Shown here: piece by piece, positions 14,263-21,323 of the stretch | Numbering within the stretch: the stretch's first letter is position 1 | Layout of the letters: each line of letters begins with the position of its first letter | Assembly (NCBI GenBank): GCA_041485445.1 | Contig: JBGPJN010000014.1 | Location: forward strand, 1 to 21,442 | Length of the DNA stretch: 21,442 nt | From: SHYG01 sp041485445 | GTDB taxonomy: Bacteria; Chloroflexota; Dehalococcoidia; Lucifugimonadales; UBA3495 | Direction: 5' to 3' | The notes under the pieces: model-generated | Told to the model about the DNA's origin: nothing | The model's input: only the letters and a program-made list of their open reading frames with translations | Databases searched by the model: none | Position numbers and translations under genes: made by a program

Positions 14263-14459
14263 ATGCGTGATGCTAGTTGTCCCACATCCAAATGTTAGGT
14301 ATGTCATTCTGAGCCGCAGCGAAGAATCTAAAGTAGTGGGCACAGCACCATCGCAGATTCTTTAGATTCTTCGCCTTCGCTGCGCTGCGGCTCAGAATGA
14401 CAGTTTCATAGTTCTGAAGTGCCCTTTATACTTGGAGCGTCTGACTAGCATCAGGCGTT
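14263..14459. mobile_element. MITE family B, copy 2 (197 bp), inserted at the vapC 3' end
   Basis: This copy is inverted relative to the copy at 10758 and nearly identical through the core. Its ends read inward as ATGCGTGATGCTAGT on the left and AACGCCTGATGCTAGT on the complement of the right. CTTGTAG is duplicated on both sides (14256-14262 and 14460-14466). The right end contains the last two codons and the TGA stop of the PIN-domain gene. Confidence 0.85.
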
Positions 14460-14873
14460 CTTGTAGGGCAGGCGCAGGGCCTTCAGCTCCGCTACCTGGT
14501 CAAACTCCGGGTCTTTATGGACCAACTCCCCCTGGTGCAGCATCGCCAGGGCAGCAATCCAGGCATTGGCCACGGAAAGGGATGCCCGCGCTTTCACCCG
14601 TGCCGCCGCATGCCGCCACTCCGGATTTGACTCAACCAACCGTATCCCCCAGTTCTCTACCAGGAGCAGAATATGGCCCACCTCACCAGGCGCTAGGCGA
14701 CGCCGCAGCCAGTACTCCAGCTCCATCAGGGCGATGAACGGGACCAGCACCTCCGGCCCCTGCTCCCTGGACCCGGCTCTGACGGCCTCCAAGAGGTCTA
14801 CCACCTCGCCGGCTCCCTCTTCCCTGTATAAAACGCACATGATGGCCGAGGTGTCCAGCACGTAGACGGCCAT
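14451..14873 (-). CDS. vapC: VapC-type PIN-domain toxin
   Basis: PIN-domain toxins are Mg-dependent ribonucleases that cut tRNA or rRNA when not held by their antitoxin. The 140-aa product shows the first acidic residue Asp7 (VLDTSAI), Glu51 (LMELEYW), and Asp121/Asp125 in HKDPEFD. The position that is usually Asp in the ADAWIAA-like motif is Asn103 (SVANAWIAALA), so catalytic strength is uncertain. The ATG directly follows the antitoxin stop with no gap. The final residues Asn-Ala and the stop codon lie inside the terminal repeat of a MITE. Without the insertion the frame would continue for Arg-Arg-Met and stop, so little has been lost. Confidence 0.87.
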   Translation of the reverse strand: MAVYVLDTSAIMCVLYREEGAGEVVDLLEAVRAGSREQGPEVLVPFIALMELEYWLRRRLAPGEVGHILLLVENWGIRLVESNPEWRHAAARVKARASLSVANAWIAALAMLHQGELVHKDPEFDQVAELKALRLPYKNA

Positions 14874-15116
14874 CTACCCTTCTCCCCGGCGCTCCCTGGC
14901 CCGGTCCTCCCCCCGTTCGCCCAGGAACTCGTCCAGGGAGCCACGCCCCTTCAGGAGACCCAGGGATGCGTGCACGGGGTCCGCGGGCACGGGATGCACC
15001 GTGATCACTCCGTCAGCCACCTCCCAACTCAGAAAACTGTTGGGAGTAATTCCCAGCAGCTTGCGAATCTCCCGCGGAATGACCGTTTGTCCTCTGACCG
15101 ACACTTTGCTCTGCAT
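14874..15116 (-). CDS. vapB: AbrB/SpoVT-type antitoxin (VapB-like)
   Basis: The 80-aa protein starts MQSKVSVRGQTVIPREIRKL, the swapped-hairpin AbrB DNA-binding fold, and continues LGITPNSFLSWEVADGVITV. The C-terminal half (KGRGSLDEFLGERGEDRARE) is charged and is the likely toxin-binding part. Its TAG stop is immediately followed by the vapC ATG, the expected order for a VapBC operon. VapBC complexes usually repress their own promoter; that is by family. AAGGGG lies about 11 nt before the ATG. Confidence 0.88.
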   Translation of the reverse strand: MQSKVSVRGQTVIPREIRKLLGITPNSFLSWEVADGVITVHPVPADPVHASLGLLKGRGSLDEFLGERGEDRARERRGEG

Positions 15117-15148
15117 AAAACTGTAAGCCCCTTATCTATTTGCAAGAT

Positions 15149-15157
15149 ATTATAGCA
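15149..15157 (-). promoter_or_regulatory. Extended -10 promoter of vapBC
   Basis: On the minus strand TGCTATAAT fits the extended -10 consensus. It gives a transcript start near 15142 and a leader of about 25 nt before the vapB ATG. The surroundings are distinctly AT-rich compared with the rest of the window. Confidence 0.62.
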
Positions 15158-15252
15158 TTTCTCTTACCTATTGGAATTTAACAGCAGGTTCGACTGAACC
15201 ATGCCGGATGCCACCCAGCCTCTTGACCCCCGGAAGCAGCCCCAGTAGCATG

Positions 15253-15280
15253 TTGGCGCAACCGAAGGGGAGGGTACAAT
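15253..15280 (+). promoter_or_regulatory. Possible promoter abutting the alpha/beta hydrolase start
   Basis: TTGGCG (15253-15258) and TACAAT (15275-15280) are 16 bp apart. The ATG begins 4 nt after the -10 box, so a transcript from here would be leaderless or nearly so. A GGGGAGGG stretch also lies 10 nt before the ATG and could be a ribosome binding site if transcription starts further upstream. Confidence 0.4.
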
Positions 15281-15284
15281 CCGC

Positions 15285-16070
15285 ATGACCGCTGTCTTTA
15301 CCGAAGAGTTCGTGGACGTGGGCGGCGCCAAGCTGCAGCTGCTGAAGGGGGGCTCCGGCGAGCCGCTGCTGCTGCTCCACGGCGCCGGCGGCAACCCCGG
15401 CTGGATCCGCTACGTGCAGGCCCTGGCCGACCACTACACGGTGTACTTTCCCTCCCACCCCGGCTTCGGCGCCTCGGAGCGCCCGGACTGGCTGCAAACG
15501 GTGCCGGACCTGGCGGCCTTCTACACCTGGTTCCTGGAGGACCAGGGGCTCGAAGGCGTGCGGGCCATCGGATTCTCCCTGGGCGGCTGGCTGGCCGCGG
15601 AGATCGCCGCCACCTGCCGCCACGCCCTGAGCAAGGTGATGCTGGTGGACGCCGTGGGCATCAAGCCCCAGCAGGGGGAGATCGCCGACATCTTCATCAT
15701 CACCCCGGCCCAGGTCACCCAGCTCCTGTTCCACGACCCCCAGCAGGCGCCTGAGTACCAGCAGCTCTTCGCCCGGACGCTGACGCCGGAGCAGCAGGCG
15801 GTGGCCGAGCGCAACCGGGAGATGGCGGTGCGCCTGGGCTGGAAGCCCTACATGCACGACCCCCGCCTGCCCGCGCTGCTGGGCCGGGTGCGCATCCCCG
15901 CCTGCATCGTCTGGGGACAGCAGGACCGCCTGGCGCCCCTGGAGTGCGGGCACCTCTACCACCAGGCCATCCCCGGCTCCAAACTGGTCATCATAAACAA
16001 CTGCGGCCACCTGCCCCAGGTGGAGAAGCCGCAGGAGTTTGTGCGGGTGGCGTTGGAGTTTCTGGCGTAG
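15285..16070 (+). CDS. Alpha/beta-fold hydrolase
   Basis: The 261-aa protein has the complete catalytic apparatus of the alpha/beta hydrolase fold. The oxyanion region is LLLLHGAGGNPGW, the nucleophile is Ser98 in GFSLGGW, the acid is Asp214 in WGQQDRLAP, and the base is His242 in NNCGHLPQVEKP. The overall pattern is closest to the group that includes the C-C bond hydrolases for meta-cleavage products (MhpC/BphD) and related esterases; the substrate cannot be read from the sequence. No signal peptide is present. It is followed 37 bp later by the GlcG-like gene on the same strand, with TAAGGAGG between them, so the two may share a transcript. Confidence 0.88.
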   Translation: MTAVFTEEFVDVGGAKLQLLKGGSGEPLLLLHGAGGNPGWIRYVQALADHYTVYFPSHPGFGASERPDWLQTVPDLAAFYTWFLEDQGLEGVRAIGFSLGGWLAAEIAATCRHALSKVMLVDAVGIKPQQGEIADIFIITPAQVTQLLFHDPQQAPEYQQLFARTLTPEQQAVAERNREMAVRLGWKPYMHDPRLPALLGRVRIPACIVWGQQDRLAPLECGHLYHQAIPGSKLVIINNCGHLPQVEKPQEFVRVALEFLA

Positions 16071-16107
16071 TAGAATTAGCCCGATTTTCTAGCCGTAAGG
16101 AGGAGCC

Positions 16108-16566
16108 ATGTACCAGAAAGCCATGCTCAGCCTGGACCAGACCCAGAAGGCCATGCAGGCCATGATTGAGAAGTGCACCAGGGAGCCTAACCGCCCGGTG
16201 GCCATCGCCATCGTGGACGACCAGGGCAGCTTGCTGTCCTACGCCCGCATGGACGGCTGCCGCACCAACCCCCAGGCCTTTGCCATCCGCAAGGCCTATA
16301 CTGCCGCCATGTCCGGCTCCGACTCGGGGGCCTACGCTGAGCGCATGAAGAGCCAGGGCCGCAGCGTCACCGAGATGGGCAATCCCGGCCTGGTGGCGGC
16401 GCAAGGAGCGGTGGTTATTATCCACCCGGAGACCAAGCAGATCATGGGGGCCATCGGCGTCAGCGGCCTCTCCTCCCAGGAGGATGAGGACCTGTCCCGC
16501 CTGGGCGTACAGGCCCTGGGCCTGGGTGCGCCGGCGGCGGCCCGCAGCGGCACCCGCGCCCGGTAG
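16108..16566 (+). CDS. GlcG/HbpS family protein (DUF336)
   Basis: The 152-aa product is a member of the GlcG/HbpS-like family, small proteins found beside glycolate, diol and aromatic catabolism genes; some bind haem or cobalamin. Typical parts are the first helix SLDQTQKAMQAMIEKC, the strand PVAIAIVDDQGSLLSYARMD, IRKAYTAAMSGSDSG, and the Gly-rich GAIGVSGLSSQEDEDLSRLG. The ATG has TAAGGAGGAG just upstream, an excellent ribosome binding site. There is no export signal. The last 15 residues are low-complexity Ala/Arg and are probably disordered. Confidence 0.85.
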   Translation: MYQKAMLSLDQTQKAMQAMIEKCTREPNRPVAIAIVDDQGSLLSYARMDGCRTNPQAFAIRKAYTAAMSGSDSGAYAERMKSQGRSVTEMGNPGLVAAQGAVVIIHPETKQIMGAIGVSGLSSQEDEDLSRLGVQALGLGAPAAARSGTRAR

Positions 16567-16581
16567 GCACGGTGAGACGAA

Positions 16582-16621
16582 ATCCCCCCTGCCCCCCTTT
16601 ACAAAGGGGGGTTGGGGGGAT
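16582..16621. repeat. Strong hairpin after the GlcG-like gene
   Basis: Arms of 19 nt at 16582-16600 and 16603-16621 pair at 17 of 19 positions (ATCCCCCC on the outside, CCCCCCTTT at the loop). It starts 16 bp after the stop codon and may act as a terminator or protect the 3' end, although no T run follows. Confidence 0.75.
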
Positions 16622-16680
16622 CCTATGGACCAGCGTTTCTCGGACAGGCCCATGAAAGAACATGCCCGCGCGGCGGGGAT

Positions 16681-16770
16681 GACCCCCTCTGTATCTCCCC
16701 CTTCGTAAGGGGGAGAGGGACGGCACTACCCGTCCCCCCTTCGTAAGGGGGGACTACTGGGGGGTCGTCG
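16681..16770. repeat. Family A palindromic repeat, complete unit
   Basis: Two hairpins stand in tandem: CTCCCCCTTCGTAAGGGGGAG, then CCCCCCTTCGTAAGGGGGG. They are framed by GACCCCC on the left and GGGGGGTC on the right, which are themselves complementary. This is the best preserved unit in the window. Confidence 0.8.
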
Positions 16771-16853
16771 TTTCCCACCACCGCACCGCAGGGCCACGCC
16801 GGGACACCTGATTTTGTGTCTCCCACCAACATCGGGGATAAGGACGTAATCTC

Positions 16854-17717
16854 ATGGCCAACCCCCGCGCGGAATACTCCCCCATCTTCCAGCGGCCGCC
16901 CCTGCGTCTGCCCGGCGGCGCCCGCGTGGCGGTGTGGGTCATCATCAACGTGGAGGAGTGGGACATCAACGAGCCCATGCCTCGCGCTGTGCTGCCCACG
17001 CCCCAGGGGCGCAGCGTCATCCCGGACATCCCCAACTTCGGCTGGTTCGACTACGGCCTGCGGGTGGGCTTCTGGCGGCTGAAGCGGGTGCTGGACCGTC
17101 ACGCCATCCCGGCCACGGTGAGCCTCAACGCCTCGGTGTGCCTGAGCTACCCCCAGATTGTGGAGGCGGGGATGCAGTCGGGCTGGGAGATGATGGGCCA
17201 CGGCTTCATTCAGCGGGTGCTCAACGCCGAGCCCGACGAACGGGAGGTAATCCGCCGCTCCATCCGCACCATCAAGGAGTTCACCGGGGTGCCGCCCCGC
17301 GGGTGGATGGGGCCCGGCCTGGCCGAGACCTTCCACACCCCCGACATCCTGGCCGAAGAGGGCATCGAGTACGTCTGCGACTGGTGCAACGACGACCAGC
17401 CCTACCCCATGAAGGTGAGGCAGGGCAGCCTGGTGTCCATCCCCTACACCCTGGAGCTGAACGACATCCCCATCTACGCGGTGCAGCACCACCGCTCGCC
17501 GGAGATCTTCGAGCGCACCCGGGACCAGTTCGACACCCTCTACCTGGAGGCCGCCGAAGGCGCCCGCGTGATGGCCATCTCCACTCACCCTTACATCACC
17601 GGGGCGGCGCACCGCATCAAGTATTTCGACATGATCTTCGACTACCTCCGCCAGCATGAGGGTGTGGTGTTCATGACCGGCAGCCAGATCTTGGACTGGT
17701 ACAAAGCGCAAGCGTAA
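16854..17717 (+). CDS. NodB-fold polysaccharide deacetylase/PuuE-like protein
   Basis: The 287-aa product has the polysaccharide deacetylase (NodB) fold but with altered motifs. The usual Asp-Asp motif is replaced by INVEEWD (31-37). The His-x3-His motif becomes GHGFIQR (115-121). GWMGPGLAETFHTPDILAEE corresponds to motif 3, and ISTHPYITG to the last motif with its His. This arrangement resembles the PuuE-type allantoinase/cyclic-imidase subgroup more than chitin or peptidoglycan deacetylases; the true substrate is unknown. No signal peptide is present, in line with a cytoplasmic enzyme and against a cell-wall role. No good ribosome binding site is visible before the ATG at 16854. Confidence 0.8.
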   Translation: MANPRAEYSPIFQRPPLRLPGGARVAVWVIINVEEWDINEPMPRAVLPTPQGRSVIPDIPNFGWFDYGLRVGFWRLKRVLDRHAIPATVSLNASVCLSYPQIVEAGMQSGWEMMGHGFIQRVLNAEPDEREVIRRSIRTIKEFTGVPPRGWMGPGLAETFHTPDILAEEGIEYVCDWCNDDQPYPMKVRQGSLVSIPYTLELNDIPIYAVQHHRSPEIFERTRDQFDTLYLEAAEGARVMAISTHPYITGAAHRIKYFDMIFDYLRQHEGVVFMTGSQILDWYKAQA

Positions 17718-17771
17718 AGCGGTCAGCCGTCAGCTTCCCAACCCCCCGAGGCAGGGGGGCGGGGGCTGACC

Positions 17772-17801
17772 CGTAGGGGCGACGCATGCGTCGCCCCTAC
17801 G
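17772..17801. repeat. Perfect 30-bp palindrome
   Basis: The sequence CGTAGGGGCGACGCA is followed directly by its own complement. It lies between the deacetylase-like and NHL genes, 30 bp before the NHL start, and has no loop and no T run, so it is a repeat rather than a standard terminator. Confidence 0.85.
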
Positions 17802-17830
17802 CGAATCGAATGCTCTAGGAGAAATAGACC

Positions 17831-18871
17831 ATGCCCTTCGCCAAAGGCAAGACCGGGATTATCACCACCCTGGCCGGCACCGGCCAGGCCGGCCACTCCG
17901 GCGACGGCGGCCCCGCAGGCCGGGCCATGCTGCGTGAGCCCTTCATGTGCGCCTTTGACGCCCGGGGCAACCTTTACGTGGCCGACGCCACCAGCCACTG
18001 CGTTCGCCGGGTGGACCAGGCCACGGGCATCATCACCACCGTGGCCGGCAACGGCCAGATGGGCTACTCCGGCGACGGAGGCCCGGCGACCCAGGCCGCC
18101 ATGAACCAGCCCTACTCGCTGCAGGTGGACCGCAACGGGGACATCTACATCGTGGACCGGCTCAACGCCGCCGTGCGCAAGGTGGCGGCAGCCACCGGCA
18201 TCATCACCACCGTGGCCGGCAACGGCCAGGCGGGCTACTCCGGCGACGGCGGCCCCGGCGCCCGCGCCCAGCTGCGGGAGCCCAACGACTGCTTCCTGGA
18301 CGGCCGGGGCGGCCTGCTCATCGCCGACATCCAGGACCAGCGGGTGCGCCGCCTGGACCTGCGCACCGGCATCATCACCACCTTCGCCGGCAACGGCGAG
18401 AAGGCCCGCCAGGGCGATGGGCTGCCCGCCGCCCAGGCTAGCATCTTCGGCGCCCGGGCGGTGTGCATGGACCGGCGGGGCAACACCTACATCTGCGAGC
18501 GGGAGGGCAACGGGGTGCGCCTGGTGGACGCCCGTGGCGTTATGTCCACCTACGCGGGCACCGGAGAGCGGGGCTACAGCGGCGACGGCGGCAGCGCCCT
18601 GGCCGCCACCTGGGGCGCGCCCAAGGCCATTCGGTGCGACGCCCAAGGCAACCTGATTGTGGTGGACACCGAGAACCATGCCATTCGCCGCATTGACGCC
18701 GCCACCGGCCGGGTCGCCACCATCGCCGGCGGGCACAAGGGCGGCGACGGCGATGGCGGCAGCGCCACCGCCGCCGGGCTGGACCGGCCCCACGGCTGCG
18801 ACCTGGACGCCCAGGGCCACATCTACATCGCCGACAGCAACAATCATCGGGTGCGGGTGGTGGGGATGTAA
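17831..18871 (+). CDS. NHL-repeat beta-propeller protein
   Basis: The 346-aa product consists of about six repeats of roughly 55 residues, each with GIITTxAGxGxxGxSGDGG, then a variable Ala-rich stretch, then a strand such as GNLYVADATSHCVRRVD, GDIYIVDRLNAAVRKV or GHIYIADSNNHRVRVV. These are NHL repeats, which fold into a six-bladed propeller used for binding or, in some families, hydrolysis. No signal peptide is seen, which is unusual because many such proteins are exported. AGGAG lies 8 nt before the ATG. Repeats 2 and 3 are nearly identical at the DNA level (18029-18076 and 18196-18246). The ligand or function cannot be deduced. Confidence 0.88.
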   Translation: MPFAKGKTGIITTLAGTGQAGHSGDGGPAGRAMLREPFMCAFDARGNLYVADATSHCVRRVDQATGIITTVAGNGQMGYSGDGGPATQAAMNQPYSLQVDRNGDIYIVDRLNAAVRKVAAATGIITTVAGNGQAGYSGDGGPGARAQLREPNDCFLDGRGGLLIADIQDQRVRRLDLRTGIITTFAGNGEKARQGDGLPAAQASIFGARAVCMDRRGNTYICEREGNGVRLVDARGVMSTYAGTGERGYSGDGGSALAATWGAPKAIRCDAQGNLIVVDTENHAIRRIDAATGRVATIAGGHKGGDGDGGSATAAGLDRPHGCDLDAQGHIYIADSNNHRVRVVGM

Positions 18872-18875
18872 CCAG

Positions 18876-18972
18876 TCCCTCCCCTTACCAAGGGGAGGTT
18901 AGGAGGGGTCGTACTTCACCGCTGGGCGAAGACCACCCCCTCTTTGATCTCCCCCTTAGTAAGTGGGAGAGG
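18876..18972. repeat. Family A palindromic repeat between the NHL and VOC genes
   Basis: A hairpin of CCTCCCCTT/AAGGGGAGG is followed by GACCACCCCCTCTTTGATCT and CCCCCTTAGTAAGTGGGAGA. It is a diverged copy of the units at 10692 and 16681. Confidence 0.72.
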
Positions 18973-19007
18973 TCGGTTTCCCACACACACTCCCCAAGGA
19001 GCTAAGC

Positions 19008-19415
19008 ATGGCAACTCAGATTTTCGTGAACCTGCCGATAAAGAATCTCAAACAGTCAGTTGAGTTTTTCACCAAGCTCGGCTTCAAGTTCAACCCTCAA
19101 TTCACCGACGAGACAGCCACCTGCATGATTGTGGCCGAGGACATCTTCGTCATGCTGCTGACTCAGGCCAAGTTCAAGACTTTCACTCCCAAGCCAATTA
19201 GTGACGCCACGAAAAGCACAGAGGTCATTGTGTGCTTATCGTCGGAGAGCCGGGCAAAGGTTGATGAGATGGTGCGCAAGGCAGTCGCCGCCGGCGGGTC
19301 AACCTACAATCAGCCGCAAGACCATGGCTTCATGTACGGACATGGATTCCAGGACCTGGACGGCCACATCTGGGAAATCTTCTGGATGGACCCAAGCACA
19401 GTCAAGCAAGGGTAA
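19008..19415 (+). CDS. VOC-superfamily (glyoxalase/bleomycin-resistance-like) protein
   Basis: The 135-aa protein has the paired beta-alpha-beta-beta-beta modules of the vicinal-oxygen-chelate fold: QIFVNLPIKNLKQSVEFFTK LGF at the start, and a C-terminal half with HGFMYGHGFQDLDGHIWEIF. Its Glu near the end (HIWEIF) is at a usual metal-ligand position. The group is commonly annotated as an extradiol dioxygenase or glyoxalase relative of unknown substrate. The ATG at 19008 has AAGGAG upstream. Its composition is unlike its neighbours: 28 of the 60 bases at 19141-19200 are G or C, against 46 of 60 at 18301-18360, suggesting recent transfer. It converges on the next gene with a 9-bp gap. Confidence 0.85.
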   Translation: MATQIFVNLPIKNLKQSVEFFTKLGFKFNPQFTDETATCMIVAEDIFVMLLTQAKFKTFTPKPISDATKSTEVIVCLSSESRAKVDEMVRKAVAAGGSTYNQPQDHGFMYGHGFQDLDGHIWEIFWMDPSTVKQG

Positions 19416-19424
19416 ACCGCCCTG

Positions 19425-21323
19425 CTACTCCTGCAGTTGGTAGTTGAGCCGCAGGGCGTTGACCTGCCGATGCAAGGAGTGCTGCCGGGCGTTGACCTCG
19501 GGGATCATGGCGTTGGCCTGGTTGATGAAGGTGTTGTTGCCGCTGGTGAAGGCGTCCAGCTCCTTCTGCAGCCAGCCCTGGTACGTGGCTACGTACGCCG
19601 CCAACTCCTGGTGCAGCTCCGGGACTGTATGGGACTGGGTATTGACCTTGTCAGCCAGGGCCGCCGCACGGTTAACAAACTGGGTCTGGGTGGACGCCCG
19701 CTGGGCGAAGGGCCCCGAGCCGGCGCCCGAAGCCAGGAAGGTCCCGCGGTCGTCGCTGATGCCCTGCGCCTCGGCTAGAACGGACTGCACCTGGCCCACG
19801 TACTGCCGCACCTGCTCCCGCAAAGGGTCTTGCCGGCGCCCCAGCCAGTCGGTCCAGTCCCGCTCAAACTGGGCCAGGGTGACCCCGGTGACGGTCACAA
19901 AGGCGGAGTCAAAGGACCGCCTCCGCTCCAGTTCCTGTAGGATCAGCCCCACGGTCTCGTTGCCAAACTGCTCAGTTAGGCGGCGCACCGCCATGTAGGC
20001 CTGGGAGTACTGGAGATTGACCAGTTCGCCATCTGACTGGGCGTTCCAGTCTTGCTGGCTGACCAGGCGGGACAGGGGGATCAGTGTCCCCGCAGCCAGG
20101 CTGGCTTCCACTGAATCCTCCCGGCTATACCCCTCTTGCTGGGCGCGCCCGCCGGCGCCAAACTCCGGGCTGAGGTGGAGCTCCAGATACTTAGCCAGCC
20201 CTTCGTTCAGCCAGGCGGGGACGCTGGCGGTGGGGGCGACCTCCTCCACCAGCAGGTGGGTCTGCTCGTGCACCAGGGTCTTCACCGTTTCGGCGGTGAA
20301 CTCGTCCAGGATGACGTAGACGCCTTGGAACTGGCCCGAGGGCCGGTAGATCCCCGAGGCGATGGGACTCACCCCGACGGCGCCGGTGGCGTTGATCGCT
20401 TGCCGGAAGTGGCCGTTGGAAGCGAAGAGGTACACATTGGGAATCTGGGCAGAGGTGAGCAAAAGCCAGGACTCCAGCCGGCGGGTGATAGCGGGGAGCT
20501 GGCCGCTCAGGTCCAGGGCCACGCTGGCCGGGGTCCCTGGGGACAGATAGACCTCACTGGAGGCGCCGGAGTATCGCCGCATCGTGATGCCCAGGTCCGT
20601 GGAGGACACCGTGGGCAACTGAAGGGGCGTCAGCACATAATGCCCGTCGTAACGCTTGCCGCTCACGGTAACCTGCACCGTCCACTGGCCCTCCGTATCC
20701 AGCGCGTTCCAGCGGGTCCAGGCGGCCTGCCCGTCGGCGCCGGCGTAGAAGGTCTCGGTCTTGATGCGCTGGCCGGAGCCATCCACCACAAAGACCTGCT
20801 CGTCCCTGGTCCAGTCCGCGGGAGCGTTCACCGGATTCAAGAAAGTCACGGTGAACGGCTGCCACGGGGGCAGCCCGGAGATCCGGAACTGCACCGGGCG
20901 TCCGGTGGCCGGCTGGGCCGGGTCCACCACCAGGGTCAGGCCGTCACCCAGCCGGATGGTCTGGGTTGAGGCCGCCGCCGGGCCGGAGGCCGGAGCGGGC
21001 TTGGGGGTGGCTGTAGGAGCAACCACCACGAGGGTCGGCGTTGGGAAGAGCCGGACCAGGGCCGCCTGGGACAGCGGGGTGGGGGTGGGCTGGGGCGTGG
21101 CGGTGGGCGCCGGCGTGGCGGTGGGCGCCGGCGTGGCGGTGGGCGGGAAGGTCACCGGCGTGGGCGTGGGCTGGGGGGTGACCGTGGGCGCCGCGGTCAG
21201 CGTCTGGGCGATGCTGGTGTCCACCAGGCGTTGCGCCTCTTCCTCGGAAATGGCGCAGGCGACCAACAGGAACAGTGCTCCCGCCAGCAGCAGAACCCTG
21301 GCCAGTCGTCTCGACAGAGTCAA
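19425..21323 (-). CDS. Lipoprotein with HExxH metallopeptidase domain
   Basis: From a TTG at 21323 the 632-aa protein starts with a signal peptide (TLSRRLARVLLLAGALFL) and lipobox LVAC, with Cys23 as the lipidated residue. It is therefore probably anchored on the outside of the membrane. Residues about 45-110 are a Pro/Thr linker with APTATP repeats. An Ig-like beta region (about 120-235) follows. A gluzincin-type site lies at 352-356 (HEQTH), with Glu374 in WLNEGLAKYLE as third ligand. The last 120 residues are helical. The TTG is preferred because AAGGG lies 8 nt before it; a GTG at 21332 or 21359 is possible. Both the ribosome binding site and start are inside a repeat element. Peptidase activity is inferred from the motif. 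Confidence 0.8.
   Translation of the reverse strand: MTLSRRLARVLLLAGALFLLVACAISEEEAQRLVDTSIAQTLTAAPTVTPQPTPTPVTFPPTATPAPTATPAPTATPQPTPTPLSQAALVRLFPTPTLVVVAPTATPKPAPASGPAAASTQTIRLGDGLTLVVDPAQPATGRPVQFRISGLPPWQPFTVTFLNPVNAPADWTRDEQVFVVDGSGQRIKTETFYAGADGQAAWTRWNALDTEGQWTVQVTVSGKRYDGHYVLTPLQLPTVSSTDLGITMRRYSGASSEVYLSPGTPASVALDLSGQLPAITRRLESWLLLTSAQIPNVYLFASNGHFRQAINATGAVGVSPIASGIYRPSGQFQGVYVILDEFTAETVKTLVHEQTHLLVEEVAPTASVPAWLNEGLAKYLELHLSPEFGAGGRAQQEGYSREDSVEASLAAGTLIPLSRLVSQQDWNAQSDGELVNLQYSQAYMAVRRLTEQFGNETVGLILQELERRRSFDSAFVTVTGVTLAQFERDWTDWLGRRQDPLREQVRQYVGQVQSVLAEAQGISDDRGTFLASGAGSGPFAQRASTQTQFVNRAAALADKVNTQSHTVPELHQELAAYVATYQGWLQKELDAFTSGNNTFINQANAMIPEVNARQHSLHRQVNALRLNYQLQE
21094..21145. 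repeat. 18-bp tandem repeat coding the Pro/Thr linker
   Basis: The unit GGCGTGGCGGTGGGCGCC is repeated 2.9 times. On the coding strand it specifies the hexapeptide APTATP, part of the lipoprotein's spacer. Such repeats are prone to slippage in steps of six residues. Confidence 0.85.

Noticed and set aside
12536..14365. 609-codon open frame on the plus strand, antisense to serA
   Set aside because: It has no recognisable domain, is dominated by Gly, Val, Gln and His as expected for a mirrored high-GC gene, and covers a clear serA with full catalytic motifs.
10758..14459. Two inverted family B elements flanking the reductase and serA genes, as a composite transposon
   Set aside because: Each copy has its own, different target duplication (CTTCGTAG and CTTGTAG), so they inserted separately. 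There is no shared duplication around the whole block and no transposase.
15168..16010. 280-codon antisense frame over the alpha/beta hydrolase
   Set aside because: It mirrors a gene with an intact Ser-Asp-His triad and shows only off-frame composition.
16676..16770. Repeated palindromes considered as a CRISPR array
   Set aside because: Units are not evenly spaced, there are no unique spacers of constant length, and no cas genes are present.
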